A DNA stretch of 64,000 nt from Rhynchopus euleeides (taxonomy: Eukaryota > Euglenozoa > Diplonemea > Diplonemida > Diplonemidae). Positions 39,514-50,600 of this stretch are shown in pieces. The translations under genes were made by a program, and so were the position numbers. The stretch spans positions 1,798,001 to 1,862,000 of the forward strand of contig OY723244.1 of NCBI GenBank assembly GCA_963210315.1, read 5' to 3'. The stretch's first letter is position 1, and every line of letters starts with the position of its first letter. The notes under the pieces are model-generated. The model made no database searches. It saw only the letters and a list, made by a program, of their open reading frames with translations, and was not told where the DNA came from.

Positions 39514-41290
39514 ATGGATGTGACTGTGCGTCATGCTGAGACCGGGGACAGCTTTGTCGTCGGTGTTCCGGAAGGCGGGACCGACACCCGGCTGTCGAAG
39601 CGGCGTCGCGTCGCGGCCTGCGAGGTGCAATCAGCTGCGGCATCGGGTGCTGTGGGTGGGTCCCTGGAGGCTGTCATCGCGGCGGAGGGAGAGGGGGGGC
39701 CGCCCGTGGCGAAGGCACTCACGACGAACCCCGCACATCCCGCAGGTGGCGGGCACAGCAGCAAGGGTATGGTTCCACTGTTTGATGTGGTGGCATGTGG
39801 CTGCATGTTTTGCCCCCTCCCTTCCCCTGAATCCGTTTGTTATGATTGCGGTTTCAGGGGACTTTTGCGGGGGTTTTCATCATGCTTTGTGCTACTTCTA
39901 CTTATGATACTCCCCAAGCCACTGGGCCTCCTGTCTGGGGTAAGCAATCGTCGAGTCGTTTTGTGCGTCGAAGCGTCGACGTCGACAGATAAGATGGATA
40001 CATGTCAGTTTGGCATCGGATTGGTTGTAGCTGGGGAAGTGGGACACTGGGACAGTTCTTGACTACCTCTGTGCTTCTGTGTGGAGCTTGCGACCCGACA
40101 ACCATCACCGACATCTCTCCTTTCTCCTCCCCCACCACAGGCATGGGCGGCCCCACCGTGGATGTGACTGTTCGTCATGCCGGGACCGGAGACAGCTGTG
40201 TCGTCGGTGTTCCGGAAGACGGGACCGTGGTCGGGCTGAAGGTGGCTGCGCTCAACGAGATGTTCCCGGGTTCTATCACCGCAGACCTTGAGGCTAAAGA
40301 CGTGGCAGCACACATCGAAGGGTGTGAGGAGGAGCTGGACGATGCACAGCGCGTTGCCGACACGGGTCTGGAGGACGGGGGTGCTGTCAAGCTCGTCCCA
40401 CACTGGACCAACGTCAAGGCGCCCGCAGTCTACTGTGCGGCAGCTCCAGCCAACGTTTTCTGCATCGCACTGTCGAGGTGTGGGAAGCTGTGTGCAGTGG
40501 GCTACAACGACGGACACATCACTGTGTTTGACACCATCACTGCTGATGTGGTGACGGTGTCATCACACGGCAATAATATAATTTGTTGCGCTGCGTTTTC
40601 TGTCTGTGGGACGTGGTTGGCGACGTGCTCTCACGGCGGCACCATCTGCGTGTGGCTGACATCAACCTGGGAGAAGGTGTGCACCCTGCACGGCGGCTAC
40701 CTCCGGCAGGCGCTCAGTGCAGCGTGGACACACTGCGGGCGCCTGGTGTCCGGAGACAGCAGCGGCACACTGCGTGTGTGGGACTTGAAGGGCACACCGA
40801 GCGCCACAGTGCCGGGGCGTCTCCGGGGGATCTTGGCACCATTGCTGTGTCGGGCACGAGGATCTTCAGCGGGTCAGCTGACAAGACCATCCGTGTGTGG
40901 GACATCAGCACCCTCACACACACACGCACCCTGCGTGAGCACACTGATTGGGTGACCGCCATCGCCCTGACGAGGGGCGAGCAGCACCTGGTGTCGTGCT
41001 CTAGCGACAAGTCACTCAAGGTGTGGTGCACAACCTCCCTCAGCTGCCTGCGGACTGTACGACTGGATGACTGCCTCTTCTCGCTTGCTCTGTCACAGCC
41101 AGGTGATGTTGTTGCAGTGAAGAGCTACACCACCATCACACTGCACCGCCTCAGCACAGGTGAGTGTCTCGGGGACGTGAAATCAAAGGGTTTTGGTGTT
41201 GCCCTCAGCCCCTGCGGGAGGTGGCTCTTCACATCAACTAACAGCTACGCTTCTGTCACTGTGTGTATTGTGTCCTCCGTTTCACCCTGA
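39514..41290 (+). CDS. Ubiquitin-like module plus WD40 repeat protein; one frameshift
   Basis: Exon 1 (39514-39766) and exon 2 (from 40141) join in phase 1. Both exons begin with a related ubiquitin-like segment: VTVRHAETGDSFVVGVPEGG and VTVRHAGTGDSCVVGVPEDG. The second is full length, continuing VVGLKVAALNEMFPG... to DGGAVKLVPHW. WD40 blades follow (FCIALSRCGKLCAVGYNDGH; CGTWLATCSHGGTICVW; GRLVSGDSSGTLRVWDLKG; RIFSGSADKTIRVWD; LVSCSSDKSLKVW). Between blades the frame moves by one base at a G5 run (40825-40829), and the total length is one base short of a whole number of codons. This could be a recent inactivation, a sequencing slip in the G run, or programmed slippage. It is likely a scaffold protein; partners are unknown. 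Confidence 0.7.
39767..40140 (+). other. Intron of the UBL-WD40 gene
   Basis: 374 nt, GTATGG donor, CCACCACAG acceptor, phase 1. The acceptor region repeats the sequence found just before exon 1 (CCACCACAGGC), so an exon with its upstream splice site seems to have been duplicated. Confidence 0.7.
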
Positions 41291-41576
41291 GTGCAGTGCC
41301 TCGTTCCCTGCTTCCTGCCTTTGTGTGTGTTTCCCCTGTCACCCGCTCACAGCACTCTCTGGCCCGCACTCTGTTCGGAGTCTGCTGTGCGGGAAGTATC
41401 TGATGGGAATGATTGACGCAGTGCTCTTTCTGCAGACTGCTCCACACCCCCTCCCCTCCCATTCCTCCCTCACGAAGCCCGCGATCCCGAAAGGGTGCTC
41501 TTGGGGTCACAGTGGCTGCATCGCCCCGTGTGGCTTCGCCACTGCACCACCACCAGACACACAGGCAAGACCAAGC

Positions 41577-43253
41577 ATGTCCGACGAATCAATGGAGGTG
41601 TTCCTGAAGGACAAGCTGAGTGGGGAGCAGCATGCGGTGCACATCGGGGAGGGCGACACGCCGGTTCAGCTCAAGGCAATCGCATTCGACGTGGTGCTCG
41701 GGTCCCCTCCCGACGCCCTTCCGGAGGACGTGGAGCTGGCGGTGGATGGGGAGGTGCTCGACGACAGCGCCCCTCTGTGCGGTGCCGCAGGTGTGTCGCA
41801 GGGGTGCTGCATCGACGTGGCGCTGTCGGGTGCTCGCTTCGTTGAGGTGCTGCAGAACCAGAAGCGTAGCCGGTACGTTGACTTCGACACCATCCCTGCC
41901 TGGGCACAGCGCCTGCGTGACGTGGCGCTTGCGGTGGTGCAGTGTGACGGCAATGCGTTGCAAGACCTTGATGAGTCGTTCTATAGTGACAAACACATTG
42001 TCACCGCAGCGTTGCACACCAGTGGCGGTCTCGCATTTAAACACGCTTCAGAAGACCTGCGTGGGGACGAGGACGTGGTGCTGGCGGCTTTCTATGGTCA
42101 GACTTCACTCCAGGATGACCCGATGGCCCCCTCCGATGTCCTGATGCATGCATCACCTGCACTGCTCCGCAACAAACCCTTCGTCCTCACTCTTGTGCGG
42201 CGTGCGGCTGGTGCGCTCCAGCATGTCGATGCAACGCTGCAGGCCGACATTGAGGTAGTCATGGCGGCAGTCCAACGCCACGGGGATGCACTCCAATACG
42301 CATGCGCGTCCCTCCGGAACGACAGGGAGGTGATGCTGACTGCCGTGCGTCTTTCGGGAGACAATTTCAAACATGCATCTTCCGCACTGCGCCAGGACAC
42401 GGGATTCCAACGCGAGGCCGTGCTGTGGGACGGCGGCGTGTTGGAGTATATCCCCAAGGCGGTGCAGCCGTGCTCATCTGTGCCGCTTCACCAAGACCGG
42501 GACCTTTTGCTTGCAGCAGTCGAGACGTTCCCCGCCGCACTCCAACACGCCCACCCTTCCCTGCAGGGCGACAAGGGGGTGGTGCTGGCTGCGATGCATA
42601 GCAGGGGCTGCGATCAGTACTATGCGCTGCGCTGTGCACCCTCACACCTGAAGAAGGACAAGGAGGTGGTGCTGGCAGGTGTACGGCATGACCCATACGT
42701 GCTCAGAGAGGCAGATGACTCGCTTCGCACCAACAGAGACTTCGTGCTGCAGTGTGTCAAGCTGCAGGGGCGTGCCTTGCGATATGCCCACCTCTCCGTG
42801 TGTAGCGACACGGAGGTGCAGCTTGCCGCGGTGGCGCAGGATCCGATCGCCTTGCAGTACCGTGGTGTGTCGATCCGCCACAGAGCGCTGCGCTTCGCCA
42901 ACCACACGCTGCGGAACAGCAAGCGCGACGTGGTGTTAGCGGCTGTGCGCCAGGATGGGTGTGCCCTGCAGTACGCCCCCACAGAGCTGTGCTGCGACAA
43001 GGAGGTGGTGCTGGAGGCTGTGCGTGCCGACCCAGACGCCTTCATCCACGCATCTGCCCCGCTGCGCCGCGACAGCGACGTCGTTGCTGCCGCCTTCCCT
43101 GAGCGGCATCACCGCAAGAGACACGGCTGCATCAGAACGAGAGAATATACTGGACAGACTGCCCAACCTAACACAGTTCGGGAATCCGTTTCCTCCTTCC
43201 TGAGAATGGTCTGGCCGAAGAAAAGCGAGCTTCGCGTGGAGAGCCCCCCCTGA
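41577..43253 (+). CDS. Ubiquitin-like module plus DUF4116 repeat protein
   Basis: 558 aa. Residues about 5-85 form a ubiquitin-like domain (MEVFLKDKLSGEQHAVHIGE; LPEDVELAVDGEVLDDSAPL; GVSQGCCIDVAL), related to the one in the upstream WD40 gene. From about residue 105 to 525 there are roughly a dozen DUF4116-type repeats of about 25-35 residues, with the pattern D-x-x-V-V-L-A-A-V-R-x-D-G-x-A-L-x-Y-A (for example RDVVLAAVRQDGCALQYAPT). The C-terminus is basic. DUF4116 repeats are of unknown function; a binding scaffold is likely. The ATG at 41577 is preceded by ACACAG 13 nt upstream; the frame is open upstream, but that sequence is non-protein-like. A two-gene cluster sharing one module points to duplication and domain shuffling. 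Confidence 0.75.
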   Translation: MSDESMEVFLKDKLSGEQHAVHIGEGDTPVQLKAIAFDVVLGSPPDALPEDVELAVDGEVLDDSAPLCGAAGVSQGCCIDVALSGARFVEVLQNQKRSRYVDFDTIPAWAQRLRDVALAVVQCDGNALQDLDESFYSDKHIVTAALHTSGGLAFKHASEDLRGDEDVVLAAFYGQTSLQDDPMAPSDVLMHASPALLRNKPFVLTLVRRAAGALQHVDATLQADIEVVMAAVQRHGDALQYACASLRNDREVMLTAVRLSGDNFKHASSALRQDTGFQREAVLWDGGVLEYIPKAVQPCSSVPLHQDRDLLLAAVETFPAALQHAHPSLQGDKGVVLAAMHSRGCDQYYALRCAPSHLKKDKEVVLAGVRHDPYVLREADDSLRTNRDFVLQCVKLQGRALRYAHLSVCSDTEVQLAAVAQDPIALQYRGVSIRHRALRFANHTLRNSKRDVVLAAVRQDGCALQYAPTELCCDKEVVLEAVRADPDAFIHASAPLRRDSDVVAAAFPERHHRKRHGCIRTREYTGQTAQPNTVRESVSSFLRMVWPKKSELRVESPP

Positions 43254-43950
43254 AGAAGGGTGTTCCTTCGAGGGTGCGCGCTCATCTGCATCATTTGCCT
43301 TTCTCTGCCAAGTCAGTCTGCCTCCTCAGTACATCCTCCTTCATTCAGATTCATCTCCCCCGTTCAATACCCGCCGTTTGCACTGAGTGGCACCCGGAGA
43401 AGTGGCACAAAGCGACCCTACACAACCCAGCGGACAGTTCGGCGCCCCCACGCGCCTTTGTCATCCTTTCCTTCCTGCACCCCACCCCTCCCTTCCCCTC
43501 GTCTTCTCGTGTGGTTTCCTAACCCCAAACCACCTATGCTCCGGAGATCCTGACTCGAACCCCCCCCTGGTGTATCCCTCCCTTCGGGCAACTTCCACGG
43601 AACGCGTGCACAGCATGGAGGGGGGGGGGGGGGCGCAGCAGCAGCAGCAGCAGCAGTGCCTTGACGCTAGCAACACCCCCACGCGCGCCCCGTGTGCCGG
43701 AATGGAAACCTCTGGCGGGGCAACGGGCAAACTGACACAGTTTGGCACAGAGCGAAGGCCCCCCGTAGGTTACAACCCAACGCTCCCCGCCCCTGTCCGA
43801 CAAAAAACGCCGTTTTGCCCACACAGCACGCTGCAGGTTGCCACACACCGCTGCCACACCCCTGCAGGGTTCATTGCTGGGGCACATACGATGGGGAGGC
43901 GGGCAGCGGTTCAATCGCCCTGACAGCGTCTGCACCCAAGGCGCGGGGAG
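43254..43950. other. Intergenic region
   Basis: C-rich DNA with a G12/CAG(5) tract (43621-43655). A GACAG 25 nt before the next ATG (43922-43926) is a candidate leader splice acceptor. No gene recognised. Confidence 0.5.
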
Positions 43951-46890
43951 ATGCGGTGCGTCGCGCTGTGTGCGCTGCTGTGCCTCCCGGCAGCCCTGCA
44001 CGCTGCGAAGGCCCCGATCCGCATCATCGGGTCGCTGGGAACTTCGCCGCCTGTCGCGCCTCACGACAGGTCGTGGAACCCTTATGTGCCGTGCAGCACA
44101 GTCAAGGACACGGGGCAATGGGCGTGCAACAGAGGTGGGTACCCTTCTGTGCAGGCGTGGATGACGAACCTTTCCTCTGACGCACGTGGGACTGTGAAGT
44201 TTATGTCACCCGACTATAAATCACGGACAGTTCATGCGCACCCTGACGGGCTGAAGCTGAACCACGCGGTGTGGCGCAACCTCGACCTCGACTTCGTCAC
44301 GATGCGCAACGAATACATCTACATCACCGACAGCAGCGACATCGCGATGGAGCGGTTCACAGCACAGAGCCCGTACCCGTTTGTCATGTCCGACTTCCTC
44401 GTGAGCGACGAATATGCGTATCTTTCAGACCTGCTGCATCTGTCATACGTGAAGGTGGTGGACGGCGTCAAGATCGGGATCCTGGTCCTGTGGACCAGCA
44501 GCTATGCAGATCGCAGCTTCAGCTCCCTTCGTCACGAGAAGGTGCTGCCAGTGCTGACCCGGCGGCTGCGGGAGAAGGGCGTCGACAAGATAGCAGTCCT
44601 TCGCACAGGGATAGGAGCGAGCATGGGAGACCTCAGCATTCTCTCTGCGAACGACATTGACGTGGTTGTGACCGACGTGGTGCGGCAGAGGTCCGCCACG
44701 TATGTGCGGAACGGCACCACCGTGCTGACTGCTCCATATTACTCTTCCGGCAGCGACCTGCTGGTGCTGGAGATGGTGGAGGACGGCAACCTGTGGGAGT
44801 ACAGCCTGCGTGACATCTCGCTGCTCGACAGGCCTGTGCCCTTCTACAGCGACCCCGTGTACCTTGCAGCGAAGCAGTGGATCCAGGGGGAGATGGACCG
44901 CAGCGTCTCCAACGACATCACCATCACGCAGCTGACCGCACCCCTGCCTCCAGCAAGGGATTCGAGAGGGGCGATCGTATGCACTGGGCATCAGTGCGAG
45001 GTGGGCATTCTGACTGCCGATGCCATGAGGGAGCAGGCCGGCACTCAGCTGGCGATGACAAACGGCGCCTCAGCACGTGCTGGCAACGGGTGGCCTGTGG
45101 GCCCTGTTAAGCGGAGCACGCTGTGGGACACGTACCCCTTCGCAAACACGGTGTGTGTTGTGAACGTGTCTGCCACCATCCTGGTCGACATGCTCAACAA
45201 CGGCGTCAGCCAGCTGCTTCCGAACGGGACACAAGACCCCGAGCAATCCTCAGGCCGCTTCCCGCAGATCAGCGGGTTCCGCTTCCAGATGAACACAAGG
45301 CTGCCCATCGGCAGCAGGGTGGTGTCGGTGGACGTGATGCAGCCAGACGGCACCTTCGCACCGCTCGAGAAGAGGCGTGTCTACTCCCTGGCGCTGACGG
45401 ACTACATCCTGAGTGGCGGTGCGGGTTACAAGGTGATCAGAGGGAACCACCAAGGTCCGAGCGAGTGTTCCGTGACAACATTGATGCAGGCCACACAGGA
45501 GTACCTTCTGAGGCGGGAGACGTACGCACCGTACATCGATGGGAGGATTGCGTTCGATGACAACGGGATGACGATCGCGATGCGGAACCAGTCGTTCGGG
45601 AACTGCACCGATCACCAGAAGCACGACGCGTACTGGCAGGACTGTGTGGCGTGCGATGCGGGGTTCTGGCGGCCTGACGCGACGAGCAACGTGTGCATCG
45701 AGAAGGTGTCGGACAGCGTGAACGTGTTTCTGATTGTCGGGATCGTCTTGGGCATCGTGGTGGTGCTTGCCATCCCGCTGGTGTGGAAGATGACGGAGAA
45801 GCAGCGCCGCATCAACGCGCTGTTCAACAACAACAAGGTTGCGGAGGAGTGTGCCGTGGCGGTGATGGAGCTGCGCCTGTCGGACCTCGACTATCTGAAC
45901 AAGCTTGAGACCCCCAACACCATCCAGTCCGCCTTCATCGCGATTGTGAAGCAGATGAAGCTGTACATGGAGTTCATGCCGAAGAACCTCATCGCGAACT
46001 ACCAGCCGACTGACGACGCAGATCGTGACAATCTGATTGAATGGGCCCCGTCAGAGGTCTCGAGTGCCTCCAGCGAGACAAGCTCTGTCCTGTCAGCTAG
46101 CATAAGCAGCAGTTCAATACAGCGTGCCGTGAAGGGCAACTGCACCCGCAAGAAGCGTATATCCGTCCTCGCCCTGAACAGCAAATCACACGTGGAGAAA
46201 TGTCGCACACTTGATTCTGAGGGCGTTCGTGTGATGCACTCGCACCTGATCGAGACCTTCAACACTGTGGTGGAGGGCTTCAAGGGGCTTGCGGAGTCGA
46301 TGTGCGGTGACCGCCTCCTGGCTGCGTGGAACACTGTGGTGGACCGCCCCTGCCACAGCACACTTGCCTGCAAGGCTGCGTACCAGATGCGGTGCCTGAA
46401 GGACAACGGCATCACCCCGCACGTCGGGCTGTCCACAGGCACTGTGATGTTCGGGCTGTTCGGAGGCACCGGCACAAAGAAGTACGACATCGTGGGGAAG
46501 GTTGTGCCGGGTGCGATGCTGCTTGCCCTTCTGAACAAGGAGTACGACACGCAGTGCCTCTTCCCACACTCGATGGTGAACGAGGCAGGCCTTCAGTTCT
46601 ACGCATACATCGTCGACTACGTCAGCCACCCCAAGCTCACCGACGGTGCTTTCATCTACAACCTTGCTGCTCAGAAGGCAGAAGCCGCGCAGGACGAGTG
46701 GATGTACCAGTTAGAGATTGCCGCCAAGTCCGACCCCTTCGTCACACACAATGACCAGTGGAAGGCATTCATCAGAACAGGAAGTTTCTCCCTTGACGCG
46801 ACGCAGCTCATCGGGAAGCTGCTGCAACTTAAGAACGACGATGTGTCTGGGCAGTACTGCTGCACGTGCCCGAGCCTGGCTTTGTTCTGA
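43951..46890 (+). CDS. Receptor-type cyclase paralogue 1, degenerate (pseudo-cyclase)
   Basis: 979 aa. Signal peptide MRCVALCALLCLPAALHA. The ectodomain (about 20-585) resembles 5'-nucleotidase/UshA. An N-terminal metallophosphatase-like half has lost its catalytic motifs (MRNEY in place of GNHE). The C-terminal half matches the 5'-nucleotidase C domain (ILVDMLNNGVS; FPQISGFRFQMN; LPIGSRVVSVDV; YSLALTDYILSGGAGY). One transmembrane segment lies at about 590-613 (VFLIVGIVLGIVVVLAIPLV). The cytosolic part has MEFMPKNLIANYQ, then a class III cyclase fold with ISVLALNSKSH (metal Asp missing), CGDRLLAAW, and HVGLSTGTVMFGLFGGTG followed by KKYDIVG. The Asn-x-x-Ala-Arg site is absent. Catalysis is unlikely; a receptor or regulatory partner role is inferred. 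Confidence 0.8.
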   Translation: MRCVALCALLCLPAALHAAKAPIRIIGSLGTSPPVAPHDRSWNPYVPCSTVKDTGQWACNRGGYPSVQAWMTNLSSDARGTVKFMSPDYKSRTVHAHPDGLKLNHAVWRNLDLDFVTMRNEYIYITDSSDIAMERFTAQSPYPFVMSDFLVSDEYAYLSDLLHLSYVKVVDGVKIGILVLWTSSYADRSFSSLRHEKVLPVLTRRLREKGVDKIAVLRTGIGASMGDLSILSANDIDVVVTDVVRQRSATYVRNGTTVLTAPYYSSGSDLLVLEMVEDGNLWEYSLRDISLLDRPVPFYSDPVYLAAKQWIQGEMDRSVSNDITITQLTAPLPPARDSRGAIVCTGHQCEVGILTADAMREQAGTQLAMTNGASARAGNGWPVGPVKRSTLWDTYPFANTVCVVNVSATILVDMLNNGVSQLLPNGTQDPEQSSGRFPQISGFRFQMNTRLPIGSRVVSVDVMQPDGTFAPLEKRRVYSLALTDYILSGGAGYKVIRGNHQGPSECSVTTLMQATQEYLLRRETYAPYIDGRIAFDDNGMTIAMRNQSFGNCTDHQKHDAYWQDCVACDAGFWRPDATSNVCIEKVSDSVNVFLIVGIVLGIVVVLAIPLVWKMTEKQRRINALFNNNKVAEECAVAVMELRLSDLDYLNKLETPNTIQSAFIAIVKQMKLYMEFMPKNLIANYQPTDDADRDNLIEWAPSEVSSASSETSSVLSASISSSSIQRAVKGNCTRKKRISVLALNSKSHVEKCRTLDSEGVRVMHSHLIETFNTVVEGFKGLAESMCGDRLLAAWNTVVDRPCHSTLACKAAYQMRCLKDNGITPHVGLSTGTVMFGLFGGTGTKKYDIVGKVVPGAMLLALLNKEYDTQCLFPHSMVNEAGLQFYAYIVDYVSHPKLTDGAFIYNLAAQKAEAAQDEWMYQLEIAAKSDPFVTHNDQWKAFIRTGSFSLDATQLIGKLLQLKNDDVSGQYCCTCPSLALF

Positions 46891-47680
46891 CACGTCTTCA
46901 TTGTCACATACAGTACGTCAAACAATCACGTTGGTGGGGGAAAGGTCCTCAAAGGACAATTACAAACAAACTTGGTGATGAATGGACTGTGTTCACGGGG
47001 AGTGCTCATTTGTCGATAGCGAGAAGGTTTGCACAAACAAATCAACGCTCAGCAGGGGGGTGGTGCGATTACACGTGAGGTGTGTCAGTTTGGTGCCTGT
47101 ATTACGAGGGTTGGTTCACGTCTCGCACTTTGCGGTTTGTTTTGTCGTTCAGTGGCAGGCCATGTGTCTGCCCCGGCTTCTCGAACAGCACTTTCCTGTG
47201 CCAGGTTCGGGGACCCAAGTTCTGACGCACACCAGGCGGATCCAGGTCTGGTGCTGTGTGTGGTGCTATTGCCTGTGGTCTGTGTCCTGTTGTCGGTGCT
47301 GTTCTGTGTGCTGCGAAGGCAGAGCCGAGCCTGTTGTGTGCCCACAACAGCGCCCCGGCCTGTCCACAAACATGGAACAATATCATGACAGTCACATCTC
47401 CCGACCTGTGCTGCGTCTGGTGTGTCCGCCCACCCTGCCCTCTCTGCTGGCTTGCAGGCCGTGGCGTGTGCTCGCCCCATTAGCAGGAAGGAGCCGTGCC
47501 GCTGCAATGCCCCACCGCTCCACACCCTCACAACACAGCAGGGCGGCAGCCACCTGCAAGCGGGACACCGCACGGTGCGTCGCATTGCCTCAGCACAGCA
47601 GCCCCAGAGGGTGATGTGCCCTGTGTGCTGCACACCGTGACACGCTGCCTGCTTCATCATCAGCGCAACGGCGTGGGGAG
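46891..47680. other. Intergenic region between the cyclase paralogues
   Basis: GC-rich, no convincing gene. A frame near 47230-47330 encodes a very hydrophobic stretch (LVLCVVLLPVVCVLLSVLFC) followed by basic residues, possibly a decayed piece of a third cyclase copy. CATCATCAG at 47655-47663, 17 nt before the next ATG, is a candidate leader acceptor. Confidence 0.4.
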
Positions 47681-50600
47681 ATGCGGTGCGTCGCGCTGTG
47701 TGCGCTGCTGTGCCTCCCGGCAGCCCTGCACGCTGCGAAGGCCCCGATCCGCATCCTCGGGTCGCTGACCGCGTCGCCGCCTGTCGCGCCTCACTACGGC
47801 AGATACGGCCCCTTCATGCCATGCAAGAAGGTGGTGGACACAGGGAAGTGGCCTTGCAACAGAGGTGGGTACCCTTCTGTGCAGGCGTGGATGACGAACC
47901 TTTCCTCTGACGCACGTGGGACTGTGAAGTTTATGTCACCCGACTACAGATCACGGACAGTGCTCGCTCACCCTGACGGGCTGATGCTGAACCACGCGGT
48001 GTGGCGCAACCTCGACCTCGACTTCGTCACGATGCGCAACGAATATGTCTATGTGTCTGGAGCGGGAGACTTGGGGTTGGTGCGGTTCATGGAGACGAGC
48101 CCGTACCCGTTTGTCCTTTCCGACTTCCTCGTGGGTGACAGATTTTCATTCGTGTCCGACCTGCTGGACGCAATGCACATCAAGGTGGTCGACGGTGTCT
48201 CCATCGGGATCCTGGTCCTGTGGCCTGGTACTGCCTACGCGTTGCCGCTGTCACGCCTCCTGCCTCTGCTGACGACACGCCTTCGCGACAAGGGTGTGGA
48301 CAAGATCGTTGCCTTCCTGACTGGATTTTCGAGGACGCCAAGCGTAGCAGATGTATCCACAACTAGCACCAGGATACTAGCTGCGAACGACATCGACGTG
48401 GTTGTGAGGGACATAGCACCGGACACACCACCCTACGTGCAGAACGGCACTACCGTGCTGACTGCTGCTTATTACTCTTCTGGCGGCAACCTTCTGGTGC
48501 TCGACATGGTGGAGGACGGCAACCTGTGGGAGTACAGCCTGCGTGACATCTCGCTGCTCGACAGGCCTGTGCCCTTCTACAGCGACCCCGTGTACCTTGC
48601 AGCGAAGCAGTGGATCCAGAGGGAGATGGACCGCAGCGTCTCCAACGACATCACCATCACGCAGCTGACCGCACCCCTGCCTCCAGCAAGGGACGAGACA
48701 GGACACATCCCATGCATCCTGAATGAGTGTGAGATCGGCACCCTGACTGCCGAGGCCATGGGGGAGCGTGCCGGCACTCAGCTGGCGATGACGAATTCTG
48801 CAGCTGCACGGGGTGGCGGCGGGTGGGCTGTGGGTCCCCTGAAGAGGAGCGCGCTGTGGGAGAGCTACCCTTTTGCAAACACGGTGTGCCGTGTGAACGT
48901 GTCTGCCACCCTGCTGGTCGACATCCTCAACAAGGCATGTGAGATCTTCCATCCGAACGGGACGCAGAACCGTGAGGTAGGAGCTGGTGGCTTCATGCAG
49001 ATCAGCGGGTTTCGCTACACGTTGAACACAAGGCTGCCCATCGGCAGCAGGGTGGTGTCGGTGGACGTGATGCAGCCAGACGGCACCTTCGCACCGCTCG
49101 AGAAGAGGCGTGTCTACTCCCTGGCGCTGGCCGATTACATACTGGGCGGTGGGGGTGACTACACAATGATACCTGGCAACCACCAAGGTCCGAGCGAGTG
49201 TTTCGTGACAACATTGATGCAGGCCACACAGGAGTACCTTCTGAGGCGGGAGACGTACGCACCGTACATCGATGGGAGGATTGCGTTTGATGACAACGGG
49301 ATGACGATCGCGATGCGGAACCAGTCGTTCGGGAACTGCACCGATCACCAGAAGCACGACGCGTACTGGCAGGACTGTGTGGCGTGCGATGCGGGGTTCT
49401 GGCGGCCTGACGCGACGAGCAACGTGTGCATCGAGAAGGTGGGTGACAGCCTGGACGTGTCGCTGGTGGTGGGTGTTGCTGTGGCTGTGGCTGTTGTGGC
49501 TGCCGTGCCTGTTGCCCTGGCGCTGGCTGCCGCACACAGGGCGGTGTCGCGGCGGGCCAGCCTGCAGGCACAGCGTGTGCGGCATGCGCCCCGCGATGCA
49601 GACGCACCGATCGCCGTCGTGTTCACCGACATCAAGCGCAGCACAGCCCTGTGGGCCGCACACCACACGGAGATGACGGCAGCCCTGCAGCAGCACCACC
49701 GCATCTGCCGGGAGCTGATCGAGGCGCACTGCGGGTACGAGGTGAAGACAATCGGGGACGCCTTCATGGTCGCGTTTGTGTCCCCCGTGGACGCCGTGGC
49801 GTTCATGCTGGACCTGCAGCTGGGGCTGCTGCACGCGGAGTGGCCGGAGGGGCTGCTGGCACACCCCGCGTGCTGCAGGGTGCCTGGGCTGTTCAACGGG
49901 CTGCGTGTGCGTGCCGGTGCGCACTACGGGCGTGCCAACGTCGTGGAGACGCCTGCCGGTGGGTACGACTACGACGGGACGACGTGCAACCTTGCGGCGC
50001 GTGTGGGTGACGCGGGGGACGGCGGGCAGGTCGTGGTGACGGAAGAACTGTACCGTGCGGTGGAACCGCACCTCGACCTGCTGCAGCTGCAGCTGCGGTG
50101 CGTTCCGGACGTCCGCTTCCTCGGGTCGTACACCTTCAAGGGCCTGCCCGACGAGGTCGCGTGCTACCAGGTGCTGCCGGACGATCTGTCGGAACGCGAC
50201 TTCGACGACCTCCGGAACGTACGGTCCCGACCCTCCCCTGTGGACAAGCCGGCAGTCGCAGACAACCGCGCCTCCTCCACCACGAAGGCACAGCTGACGC
50301 GGGCCATGCAGGCACTGCGGCTGTGGGTCACACGCGACCCGCAAGGCGTCCCTTTCGCGCAGCTCAACGCACTGCTTGCTGCTGGGGTGAACGGAGACCC
50401 ACACCTGCAGCACCTCGTCTCCCTTGCCGTCCTCAGGGCCTTTGCGGGAAGGGCAGACGGCTGTGCTGCTGACCCCCCTCCACCTTCACGTGTTCCACGC
50501 ACAGACGGCGGTGACGACAGGTCCTCACACTCTGGAAGCGGCATGCATCCCGTCAGCACGTCGTTCATAGAGGGGCCCAAGCTGCGTAACCTTAAGCGTG

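Noticed and set aside
43545..43575. GGTTCGAGTC on the minus strand, like a tRNA B box
   Set aside because: No matching T-stem, anticodon arm or acceptor stem around it.
48377..50413. 678-aa minus-strand frame opposite cyclase paralogue 2
   Set aside because: Antisense shadow; the + strand carries the full receptor-cyclase architecture.
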